47,298 nt of DNA from Thiotrichaceae bacterium. Lineage in GTDB: Bacteria > Pseudomonadota > Gammaproteobacteria > Thiotrichales > Thiotrichaceae. A program made the translations under genes and the position numbers. The stretch is from positions 1 through 47,298 of the forward strand of contig JALXAX010000142.1 of assembly GCA_026991755.1 (NCBI GenBank), in the 5' to 3' direction. Positions 9,524-16,479 of the stretch are shown here, piece by piece. The notes under the pieces were generated by a model that had not been told where the DNA came from, ran no database searches, and saw only the letters and a list, made by a program, of their open reading frames with translations. Each line of letters begins with the position of its first letter. The stretch's first letter is position 1.

Positions 9524-10603
9524 ATGTTACACACATTAATCGTAGCCTTGGGTGAGCGTAGTTACCCGATTCATATAGGGGAAGATGTACTCACTAATGC
9601 TGAACTGTTATTGCCCCATATACATGGTAAAAAAGTAGTTATTGTTAGTAATACGACAGTAGCACCGCTCTATATAAAGAAAGTTAAAGCATTATTGGCA
9701 AACTCAGAACTTGCTGTCGTAGAAGTCATATTGCCTGATGGTGAGCAATACAAGAATATGGAGACGTTACAGACGATCCTTACTCAAATGTTGGAGAGCC
9801 GTTGCGATCGTAAGACAACCGTCATTGCATTAGGTGGTGGTGTTGTCGGTGATATTACGGGTTTCTCAGCGGCTTGTTATCAGCGCGGTGTTAATTTTAT
9901 TCAGATTCCAACGACCTTGTTATCGCAAGTGGACTCCTCTGTGGGGGGGAAGACGGGTGTTAATCATCCATTGGGTAAAAATATGATCGGTGCATTTTAC
10001 CAGCCACAAGTGGTTCTAATTGACATTAATACTTTGGACACGCTAGACGACAGGCAGTTCTCAGCGGGAATGTCGGAGGTGATCAAATATGGACTGCTTT
10101 GGGATAGGGAGTTCCTTGATTGGCTCAATGACAATATGACCGCATTAATGGCTAGAGATAAAAGCTTATTGATACATGCGATTCACCGCTCTTGCGAAAT
10201 AAAAGCAGAAGTGGTTGCCGAAGATGAACATGAATCAGGTGTTCGAGCGCTACTTAACCTAGGCCATACTTTTGGACATGCGATAGAAACAGCAATGGGT
10301 TATGGCGTTTGGCTACATGGCGAAGCAGTTGCTACAGGCATGGTGATGGCTGCTCAGCTTTCTCAATCTATGGGTTGGTTATCTGAAGAAGATGTAGATT
10401 ACACCCGTGCCATTATGAAAAAAGCCAATTTACCGATTGAGCCACCTGAAGAAATGACTTCAGTGCAATTCAACGAAATAATGTCGGTTGATAAAAAAGT
10501 CCTGGATGGTGTACTCAGGCTAATCTTAATGAAGCAGTTAGGCAAAGCGGCGGTAACCAGTGATTTTGACCATCAAGCTTTACAGGATTTATTATCAGTA
10601 TAA
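9524..10603 (+). CDS. aroB: 3-dehydroquinate synthase
   Basis: NAD- and metal-dependent cyclase converting DAHP to 3-dehydroquinate, step two of the shikimate pathway. The NAD-binding block [13 protein letters not shown] lies near residue 104. The substrate block [20 protein letters not shown] (about 130-149) and [11 protein letters not shown] (about 245) carry the metal-binding Glu and His residues. Length 359 is canonical. AGGAG at 9510-9514, inside the end of aroK, serves ATG 9524. Part of an aroK-aroB-HD hydrolase operon. Confidence 0.96.
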   Translation: MLHTLIVALGERSYPIHIGEDVLTNAELLLPHIHGKKVVIVSNTTVAPLYIKKVKALLANSELAVVEVILPDGEQYKNMETLQTILTQMLESRCDRKTTVIALGGGVVGDITGFSAACYQRGVNFIQIPTTLLSQVDSSVGGKTGVNHPLGKNMIGAFYQPQVVLIDINTLDTLDDRQFSAGMSEVIKYGLLWDREFLDWLNDNMTALMARDKSLLIHAIHRSCEIKAEVVAEDEHESGVRALLNLGHTFGHAIETAMGYGVWLHGEAVATGMVMAAQLSQSMGWLSEEDVDYTRAIMKKANLPIEPPEEMTSVQFNEIMSVDKKVLDGVLRLILMKQLGKAAVTSDFDHQALQDLLSV

Positions 10604-10616
10604 ACAGGGATGACAC

Positions 10617-11756
10617 ATGAGAAAAAGCTACGCTGCACATCCAGAACAATCAAGGGGGCGACGATTTAAAGAGTCGGCACCTACTTATCGTAGTGAATAT
10701 CAGCGTGATCGTGATCGAATTATTCATTCCACAGGTTTTCGCCGTTTAGAATACAAAACTCAAGTGTTTGTTAATCACGAAGGTGATTTATACCGTACGA
10801 GGCTGACGCATTCTCTGGAAGTCGCACAAATAGCACGAGCGATTGCCAGAACAATGGGGCTGGATGAAGATTTAACAGAAGCTATTTCACTTGCTCATGA
10901 TCTTGGCCATACGCCTTTCGGCCATGCGGGTCAGGATGCACTCAATGCTTGTAATAAAAAGTTTGGCGGGTTTGAACACAATTTGCAGTCGTTACGAGTG
11001 GTTGATTGGTTAGAATCTAGTTACGCTGACTTTCAGGGGTTAAACCTAACCTTTGAAGCGCGCGAAGGCATCTTAAAGCATTGCAACTTGAAACATGCCG
11101 AAGCATTAGGTGATGTAGGTGAGCGGTTTATCAATAAAACGCAACCTTCTTTAGAAGCGCAGCTAACCAATTTTGCGGATGAGATTGCTTACAATAATCA
11201 TGATATTGATGATGGTTTGCGGTCGGGTTTGATCCGTATTGAAGATATGCGTGAAGAGGTCGAGCTATTTGCTGAATCCTATGATCAAGTGATGTGGAAA
11301 TATCCAAGCCTAACAGGGCGTAAGGCCATACATGAGACTATTCGACGGATTATTGGTATGTTGGTTGTTGATCTTACCGAAACCAGTGAACAAGCTATCG
11401 AATCGTCTGGAGTAAGTACTATTGATGATGTCCGAATGCAGCCACAAGCGCTTATTGGTTTTAGTGAGTCTCTTCAAAAAAGCAATCGTCAGCTGAAGCG
11501 CTTTCTGCGTGAAAACTTATATTATCATCATAAAGTGTACCGCATGACCCGCAAGGCACAGCTAGTTATAGAGGGTTTATACAATGCTTTTTTGGATGAC
11601 CTCAAGTTATTACCACCAGAACACCAAGCTTTGGCAAAAGCCTATCACAAAGAAAAAGGTGAAACGGGTAAAGCATTAGCGGTCATTGATTATATTGCAG
11701 GAATGACAGATCGATACGCTAGAGCGGAATTTAAACGCTTATATGAGATTAATTGA
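10617..11756 (+). CDS. dGTPase-like HD-domain dNTP triphosphohydrolase
   Basis: Predicted to hydrolyse dNTPs to deoxynucleosides and triphosphate, as in the dGTPase-like protein family. The short (379-residue) type is distinct from the ~505-residue E. coli Dgt. HD metal-binding residues are visible as RLTHSLEVAQIARAIAR (His65) and LAHDLGHTPFGHAG (His94, Asp95). A further Asp lies in ADEIAYNNHDIDDGLRSG (about 197-214), and GFRRLEYKTQVF (40-51) is the usual N-terminal signature. It starts 14 nt after aroB. Linkage to aroB is common in proteobacteria. Its substrate preference cannot be read from the sequence. Confidence 0.9.
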   Translation: MRKSYAAHPEQSRGRRFKESAPTYRSEYQRDRDRIIHSTGFRRLEYKTQVFVNHEGDLYRTRLTHSLEVAQIARAIARTMGLDEDLTEAISLAHDLGHTPFGHAGQDALNACNKKFGGFEHNLQSLRVVDWLESSYADFQGLNLTFEAREGILKHCNLKHAEALGDVGERFINKTQPSLEAQLTNFADEIAYNNHDIDDGLRSGLIRIEDMREEVELFAESYDQVMWKYPSLTGRKAIHETIRRIIGMLVVDLTETSEQAIESSGVSTIDDVRMQPQALIGFSESLQKSNRQLKRFLRENLYYHHKVYRMTRKAQLVIEGLYNAFLDDLKLLPPEHQALAKAYHKEKGETGKALAVIDYIAGMTDRYARAEFKRLYEIN

Positions 11757-11758
11757 AT

Positions 11759-11859
11759 CTAGAATCCTTCGTAGAGATGTTGCATGCAACGTCTCTACCA
11801 TAGGTGGATAAGAATCAATTACTTAATAGTAGCTGGAAGAGGTCAATTGAGGAATCTAG
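11759..11859. mobile_element. Possible ~100-bp miniature element after the dGTPase-like gene
   Basis: The block is bounded by CTAGAATCCT (11759-11768) and AGGAATCTAG (11850-11859), inverted with one mismatch. These termini resemble those of the 273-bp element at 19584-19856 (CCTAAAATCCTCAG) and the solo motif at 29717-29731. It contains a 28-nt palindrome. No coding potential. Confidence 0.4.
11771..11798. repeat. 28-nt palindrome GTAGAGATGTTGCA / TGCAACGTCTCTAC
   Basis: The two 14-nt arms are directly adjacent and pair fully in RNA if one U-G wobble is allowed. It lies 15 nt after the dGTPase-like stop, so it may also help end or stabilise that mRNA. The same consensus (GTAGAGACGTTGCA and its complement) is a familiar dispersed palindrome in cyanobacterial genomes, which I recall but cannot check here. 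Confidence 0.6.
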
Positions 11860-12302
11860 TACATCAACCAGGTTGAAGTTCTTATTTAAGCCTTTTTAGT
11901 TGTATTTTGATCGGCTAAGACATAAGAAAATTTAATTGTTTCAATAGTCTGCATTTACATGAAGGGAGGTGTCTGTTACAATACCTAGCAACTTTGCTGT
12001 TCTTGCGACATATTAGTGTCTATAAGCCTATTTTAACAAATATTAGCTTTCTGTTTTTCGCAATAGCAAAGTTCTCATGGTGGGCGCATGATGCTAAGAA
12101 ATAGAGTTTCACTCTACTTACTTCAAAATAACTGTTCAATTCTTCCTGATAGGTCAACCTATTCGCTATTTTAGGCTATTTGCTTATTATTTAGTTTGAT
12201 GTTGCTTGAAATCAGATAGAACATTATTCATAGGCTACACTTTTAAAACAAACGATGAGACTTTTGCATGGGTCTCACTATAAAATACATAAGGGATCTG
12301 TT
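11860..12302. other. Gene-free upstream region of the DUF1538 operon
   Basis: About 440 nt with no credible gene. It contains a long imperfect inverted repeat: AACTTTGCT + TTGCGA (11990-12008) against TCGCAA + AGCAAAGTT (12058-12073), enclosing about 50 nt. It also contains a collapsed element palindrome (12257-12276) and an AAGGGA ribosome binding site (12291-12296). The operon promoter should be here. The hairpin could be a leader structure or element debris. Confidence 0.5.
12257..12276. mobile_element. Collapsed terminus-to-terminus remnant of the GAGACC element family
   Basis: GAGACTTTTGCATGGGTCTC is an imperfect palindrome made of a left GAGACCTTTGCA-like terminus joined to a right terminus with no interior. 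It resembles 26403-26426 and the ends of the elements at 19568, 25368 and 32758. It lies 26 nt before the preferred DUF1538 start and creates a misleading in-frame ATG at 12255. Confidence 0.6.
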
Positions 12303-13037
12303 GTGTTGCTGGGCCTCAAAGCTTTATTCCAATCTATGTTAGGAAGCGTGCGTGACTTGCTGCCTATCATTCTGGTTATCGCATTTTTTCAAATTTTTGT
12401 CATAAAACAACCTGTGCCTGATTTAGTCGGTCTGATTACGGGTGTCTTTTTAGTTATTCTGGGGCTTACCTTTTTTATCTATGGTCTGGAAATGGGATTA
12501 TTCCCGATTGGGGAAAGCATGGCGCAAGCTTTTGCTAAGAAAGGTAGTGTTTTTTGGTTGCTGTTATTTGCATTTGCATTGGGTTTTGGTACCACAATAG
12601 CAGAACCTGCATTAATAGCGGTTGCTGATGAAGCGGCACAAATAGCCGCAGATGGAAAAATAATCCTGGCAACAAAAGAAGCAGAAGAGAGTTACTCGCT
12701 GGGCTTACGAGTGACTGTTGCTTTTTCGGTGGGAGCCGCTATTGTGCTGGGTGTTTTGCGTATTCTAAAAGGCTGGCCGCTACATTACATCATCATAGCG
12801 GGCTACGTCATGGTCGTTTCGATGACTTTCTTTGCACCTGATTTTATAATAGGCATAGCCTATGACTCGGGGGGAGTTACGACTTCAACCATTACGGTTC
12901 CTCTTGTGACCGCTTTAGGCGTAGGCTTGGCCTCCAATATAAAAGGGCGTAATCCAATGGTTGATGGTTTTGGATTAATAGCATTTGCTTCATTATTGCC
13001 CATTATCTTTGTAATGATGTACGGGATGGTGATCTGA
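12303..13037 (+). CDS. DUF1538 integral membrane protein A (predicted transporter subunit)
   Basis: A polytopic membrane protein of 244 residues with about six to seven hydrophobic segments. Two polar, Gly/Thr-rich motifs lie inside membrane regions: [11 protein letters not shown] (94-104) and [17 protein letters not shown] (186-202). Both are repeated almost exactly in the next gene, so the two proteins are paralogues and probably form a heteromer. DUF1538 has no established biochemical function that I know of; broken, polar intramembrane helices suggest ion or solute transport (inference). Start: GTG 12303, 6 nt after AAGGGA. An earlier in-frame ATG at 12255 lies in element debris and would add an unlikely basic tail. 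The stop overlaps the next start (TGATG). Confidence 0.85.
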   Translation: MLLGLKALFQSMLGSVRDLLPIILVIAFFQIFVIKQPVPDLVGLITGVFLVILGLTFFIYGLEMGLFPIGESMAQAFAKKGSVFWLLLFAFALGFGTTIAEPALIAVADEAAQIAADGKIILATKEAEESYSLGLRVTVAFSVGAAIVLGVLRILKGWPLHYIIIAGYVMVVSMTFFAPDFIIGIAYDSGGVTTSTITVPLVTALGVGLASNIKGRNPMVDGFGLIAFASLLPIIFVMMYGMVI

Positions 13038-13927
13038 TGTTGGATTGGCTTCTAGAGTTCTTACAAGCGTTTACAGGCACTTTACGAGATGTTTTACCTA
13101 TTGCTGTGGTTTTATTTGGTTTTCAGTATTTAGTGATTCGTAAACCCTTACCTAATTTTCGTAAGGTAGTCATCGGATTTTTCTATGTATTACTGGGGCT
13201 TACTTTTTTCTTGCAAGGCTTAGATCAGGCATTATTTCCCCTTGGTCGGTTAATGGCAGAACAATTAACTGATCCATCGTTTATTTATCAGGGTCTGTCC
13301 GAAATTCCTAACATTGTGCATTGGTCTGATTACTATTGGGTGCTAGTGTTTGCATTTGCTATCGGTTTTAGTACCACTATTGCTGAGCCCTCATTAATGG
13401 CCGTTGCTATCAAAGCCTCACAGGTTTCGGGTGGTGCTGTTAGTATTTGGGGGTTACGGATAGCCGTTGCGATAGGTGTCGCAGTAGGTATCTCGTTAGG
13501 AGCCTGGCGAATCATTACAGGCTACCCTCTGCACTATTTTATTGCGGCAGGATATGCGATTGTAGTCATTCAAACCCTTGTATCATCAAAAATGATTATT
13601 GCTTTAGCGTATGATTCAGGGGGTGTAACCACTTCCACCGTAACCGTACCGCTTGTAGCGGCATTGGGTTTAGGCTTAGCAGAGAAAGTACCAGGTCGTA
13701 ATGTACTATTGGATGGCTTTGGCTTAATTGCTTTTGCGAGTCTGTTCCCTATCATGAGTGTTTTGGCTTATGCGAAACTATCAGAATATAAAGCTCGACG
13801 TGTCTTAAAGGATCAGGACGAGCAAAGTGAGAACGTCGATAAAAAAGAAAAGTCTAACAATGAGCCCAACAGTGATGATGACGAGATAGCACTTAGTAAG
13901 GTTAGGAGAGAAACACATGCACTTTAA
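13037..13927 (+). CDS. DUF1538 integral membrane protein B (predicted transporter subunit)
   Basis: Paralogue of the preceding protein, 296 residues. It repeats the same intramembrane motifs, GFSTTIAEPSL (110-120) and [17 protein letters not shown] (191-207), and the LGLTFF-GL--LFP block near 53-67. Unlike protein A it has a charged cytoplasmic tail (about 250-296) rich in Lys, Glu and Asp, a plausible docking site for the soluble partners encoded next. In many bacteria, as I recall, two DUF1538 units are fused in one chain; here they are split. The start overlaps the previous stop by 1 nt, and the gene end overlaps the PII-like start by 11 nt. Confidence 0.85.
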   Translation: MLDWLLEFLQAFTGTLRDVLPIAVVLFGFQYLVIRKPLPNFRKVVIGFFYVLLGLTFFLQGLDQALFPLGRLMAEQLTDPSFIYQGLSEIPNIVHWSDYYWVLVFAFAIGFSTTIAEPSLMAVAIKASQVSGGAVSIWGLRIAVAIGVAVGISLGAWRIITGYPLHYFIAAGYAIVVIQTLVSSKMIIALAYDSGGVTTSTVTVPLVAALGLGLAEKVPGRNVLLDGFGLIAFASLFPIMSVLAYAKLSEYKARRVLKDQDEQSENVDKKEKSNNEPNSDDDEIALSKVRRETHAL

Positions 13928-14267
13928 ATTATTAATTGCCTTTGTGAATGATGAAAAAACAGATGTTGTTATCGATGCCGCTAAAGAAGCGGGGGCAACA
14001 GGAGCAACTATTATTAGTAACGCTCGTGGTGAAGGTATTAAAGAAGCAACCACTTTCTTCGGCCTGCAACTAGACACCGCTAGAGATATGATATTGCTTC
14101 TGGTTGAAAAGCATTTGAGCCGTGAAGTATTGGAAGTGATAGAATCTGTAGCTGAGTTTGATACTTCAAGTGGTGCAGGTATCGCCTTTCAAATTGATGT
14201 GGAAGATGCGGTTGGAGTAACCAAACAAATTGAGGTTATATCTGAAGTTATTGAGGAAAAGCTATGA
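13917..14267 (+). CDS. PII-like (P-II family) signalling protein
   Basis: A 116-residue trimeric-type ferredoxin-like protein. The beta1-alpha1-beta2 region (HFKLLIAFVNDE, then AAKEAGATGATIISNARGEG) and a B-loop-like TSSGAGIAFQIDVEDAVGV near 83-101 match the PII fold and its nucleotide-binding loop. The classical GlnB/GlnK T-loop with uridylylated Tyr51 is absent; GEGIKEATTFFGL replaces it. It is therefore a PII-like protein rather than a nitrogen PII. PII-like proteins typically bind adenine nucleotides and gate a linked transporter (known for SbtB with SbtA and GlnK with AmtB). Regulation of the DUF1538 pair is inferred from the overlapping genes. An AGGAG site lies at about 13904-13908. 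Confidence 0.85.
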   Translation: MHFKLLIAFVNDEKTDVVIDAAKEAGATGATIISNARGEGIKEATTFFGLQLDTARDMILLLVEKHLSREVLEVIESVAEFDTSSGAGIAFQIDVEDAVGVTKQIEVISEVIEEKL

Positions 14268-14680
14268 GTAAAATCATGCGAGTAAGAGATGTCATGAACA
14301 CTGAAGTTAAGAGGGTGAATGGCAAGGATACATTGCAAGATGGTTTGAAAAAAATGAGTGCCTGTTGCTCACGTGTGTTAATTGTCAACAAACGACATGA
14401 TGATGATGAATACGGAATCGTTTGCATGGCAGATATTGCTAAAAAAGTGATTGCTCATGATAAAAGCCCCGAACGAATCAATATTTACGAAGTGATGTCT
14501 AAACCTGCTGTTTGCGTAAAAGATAGTATGGATATTCGTTATTGTGCCAGATTATTTCGTCAGTTTGGTCTGCACTCTGCTCCCGTTAGCAATGAAGAGG
14601 GGGAAATAATTGGCATAGTGGGTTATGACGATATGGTTTTTAAGGGTTTGATGAAAGATATCACTGAAGCAGATCTCTAA
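14264..14680 (+). CDS. Two-CBS-domain protein
   Basis: A small soluble protein (138 residues) consisting only of a CBS pair. CBS1 starts with RVRDVMNTEVKRVNG and CBS2 with IYEVMSKPAVCVKDS, each followed by the expected GIVCMADIAKK or GIVGYDDMVFK strand. Bateman modules of this kind usually bind AMP, ATP or other adenosyl ligands. The ATG overlaps the PII-like stop (ATGA), making a four-gene, translationally coupled unit. It has four Cys residues (two adjacent, near 33-34), more than usual, so a redox or metal effect is possible but unproven. Confidence 0.88.
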   Translation: MSKIMRVRDVMNTEVKRVNGKDTLQDGLKKMSACCSRVLIVNKRHDDDEYGIVCMADIAKKVIAHDKSPERINIYEVMSKPAVCVKDSMDIRYCARLFRQFGLHSAPVSNEEGEIIGIVGYDDMVFKGLMKDITEADL

Positions 14681-14787
14681 CGTTTGCATTTATTTCAACC
14701 TAGAAAATACAAGTTGTAACGTCTTCACTCAATAAGTGAATGACTTTACTGCACATATCTAATTACTTATCAAAAAGTTAGTAGTTA

Positions 14788-15624
14788 TTACAGCCAGTTA
14801 GCAAAACCTTCAGGTAAACCTTTAGCTTCGAAATCACTGGATAAGCTCTCATCATCCACTACTTGTTTTAAGTCCTTAATACGCTTTTCGTCCAATGGGT
14901 GAGTACTAAAAAAAGGCGATGTATCATCAGAACCGTTTTTAACAGAAATCTTATGCAAGGTATCGAACAATTCTGTTGCACCTGATACCGTTCTGTAAAG
15001 CTTGTAAACACCTTCCAAGCCTTCTTTATCAGCAGCAGATTCCATGCTTCGACTAAAGTGAAGTTGTGTATAAAGCCCTGCTTGTCCGAGCAGGTCGCTA
15101 TTAGAATAGCCTAGAAGGTACTTTATCCCCGTTTGTATCGCGATGTTTTGCCCTGCTGCACGTATGGGGTGGCGAAGTTTCACATGTGCCATTTCATGGG
15201 CTAACAACATGGCTAAGCTATTCTCATTAGGAAGTATTTCCAGTAATCCGCGATAAATGAAAATATGCCCGCCTAAGGTTGCGTAAGCATTTTCTACCTT
15301 TTCGGATTCATAATGGATGCTGATATGCATCCCTTCAGGTAAATCCATATTCGCTTCTAACCCAGATACGATGGACTCTAAGTAGTCTTGGATAGCTTGG
15401 TAATCAGGGTCAATAGCTTCGGGCTTTTCATATAGCTCACTGATGCTTACTTCTTGTTGATAAGGGATGAGTGAGGCTAGCCATGCTCCTGAACGACCAA
15501 ATAACCATGCGCTAACAACAAGTACTACTGTAATAACTGAGAATAACTTTATAAAAGTAACAAGAGGATGAGCGTGGCTGGTATTGATACCTTCTTTAGG
15601 TTGAGGGTTATGATAACTATTCAT
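14788..15624 (-). CDS. Membrane-anchored M48 family metallopeptidase
   Basis: Zinc metalloprotease of 278 residues with one N-terminal membrane segment (about 25-43). The catalytic motif HEMAH (143-147) and a downstream glutamate zinc ligand in SMESAADKEG (about 195-204) are intact. SPFFSTHPLDEKRI near 240 is the typical M48 C-terminal signature. The catalytic domain probably faces the periplasm. It is the last gene of a four-gene set with two YbjQ-type proteins. Related proteases (LoiP, BepA, HtpX) handle damaged membrane or envelope proteins; the substrate here is unknown. Confidence 0.88.
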   Translation of the reverse strand: MNSYHNPQPKEGINTSHAHPLVTFIKLFSVITVVLVVSAWLFGRSGAWLASLIPYQQEVSISELYEKPEAIDPDYQAIQDYLESIVSGLEANMDLPEGMHISIHYESEKVENAYATLGGHIFIYRGLLEILPNENSLAMLLAHEMAHVKLRHPIRAAGQNIAIQTGIKYLLGYSNSDLLGQAGLYTQLHFSRSMESAADKEGLEGVYKLYRTVSGATELFDTLHKISVKNGSDDTSPFFSTHPLDEKRIKDLKQVVDDESLSSDFEAKGLPEGFANWL

Positions 15625-15631
15625 CTTTAGC

Positions 15632-16123
15632 TCATTGAGTCGTTGTTGCTACATTCGAAGCAACTGCTTGTGATGATGGAATTAGTGCGGTGCCATAGGC
15701 TAATACTTCAACAGAGCCAATACTCTTACCAGAGCCTTTGAAAATAGAAACGGTCTCATATTTGACGTTTAGAACAAGAGCCGCATGCTTTTCCTTAGCC
15801 ATTTCCTTCATGCGCAGTAGTGCTTCGCGTCGTGAGCGATCCAGTAATGTCTCATAAGAGGTGATAGGCCCGCCGAAGAACGCATGTAATAGAGCAAGAA
15901 AGCGTTTAAAATAATCGACGGATATGGTTACATTACCCATCACTAATTCATGTTGAAAATGACCTTTAGGAGCTGTTTTGAGATTAACTGCGGGCAAGCT
16001 GTTAAGGGCATGCTCCCTTTTTATAATGGATTGATAATGTCGTTTCTCACGATAACTACCGATCAAATAGGCAACAATAAGCAAACCAATAACATAAATA
16101 AGCTGGAAAGATCCCCCGCTCAT
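15632..16123 (-). CDS. Membrane-tethered YbjQ/DUF74-type protein
   Basis: 163 residues: an N-terminal membrane helix (about 7-25) followed by a YbjQ-like domain with FFGGPITSYETLLDRSRREA (about 88-107) and a long helix, then AALVLNVKYETVSI. YbjQ proteins form pentameric rings and are often annotated as heavy-metal-binding, although evidence for metal binding is weak. The start overlaps the stop of the soluble YbjQ gene (ATGA). The pairing of one anchored and one soluble YbjQ suggests a membrane-associated hetero-oligomer (inference). Confidence 0.8.
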   Translation of the reverse strand: MSGGSFQLIYVIGLLIVAYLIGSYREKRHYQSIIKREHALNSLPAVNLKTAPKGHFQHELVMGNVTISVDYFKRFLALLHAFFGGPITSYETLLDRSRREALLRMKEMAKEKHAALVLNVKYETVSIFKGSGKSIGSVEVLAYGTALIPSSQAVASNVATTTQ

Positions 16124-16443
16124 TCTGTGGCTTCCAATTGCACCGCTGTGCCATAAACGTAAATTTCTGCTGCGCCTTGAGTAATACTAGAAGTAGAAAA
16201 GCGTACATTTAAAATAGCATTGGCTTCTACTGACTTCGCTTGCTGGAGCATTCTGTCCATTGCCTCTTCACGGGACTCTTGCAGTAACTCGGTATAGCTG
16301 GTCAACTCCCCTCCAAATAAGTTTTTGATGGAAGACAAAAGGTCACGACCTGCATGTTTAGCCCGAACTGAGCTGCCTTGTACCAATCCAAGATGTTTTA
16401 CAATTTTCTTACCAGGCATGCTTTCTAAATTAGTTATATCCAT
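16120..16443 (-). CDS. Soluble YbjQ/DUF74-type protein
   Basis: A 107-residue YbjQ family protein. It has the signature LFGGELTSYTELLQESREEA (about 62-81), a long amphipathic helix and ANAILNVRFSTSSI near 95, then the closing AAEIYVYGTAV strand. No signal peptide. It is the third-last gene of the minus-strand set and overlaps the membrane YbjQ gene by 4 nt. The function is unknown; oligomeric ring formation is known from structures of the family. Confidence 0.85.
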   Translation of the reverse strand: MDITNLESMPGKKIVKHLGLVQGSSVRAKHAGRDLLSSIKNLFGGELTSYTELLQESREEAMDRMLQQAKSVEANAILNVRFSTSSITQGAAEIYVYGTAVQLEATE

Positions 16444-16479
16444 TATGTTTTCCCTTAGACGCCTTTGTGTGGCTGCTAC

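Noticed and set aside
12255-12302. Upstream ATG extending DUF1538 protein A by 16 residues
   Set aside because: The ATG lies in a collapsed mobile-element terminus; GTG 12303 has a well-spaced ribosome binding site and fits the paralogue's N-terminus.
14728-14745. TTCACT ... AGTGAA hairpin after the CBS gene
   Set aside because: Short stem with no T-tract; not enough to call a terminator.
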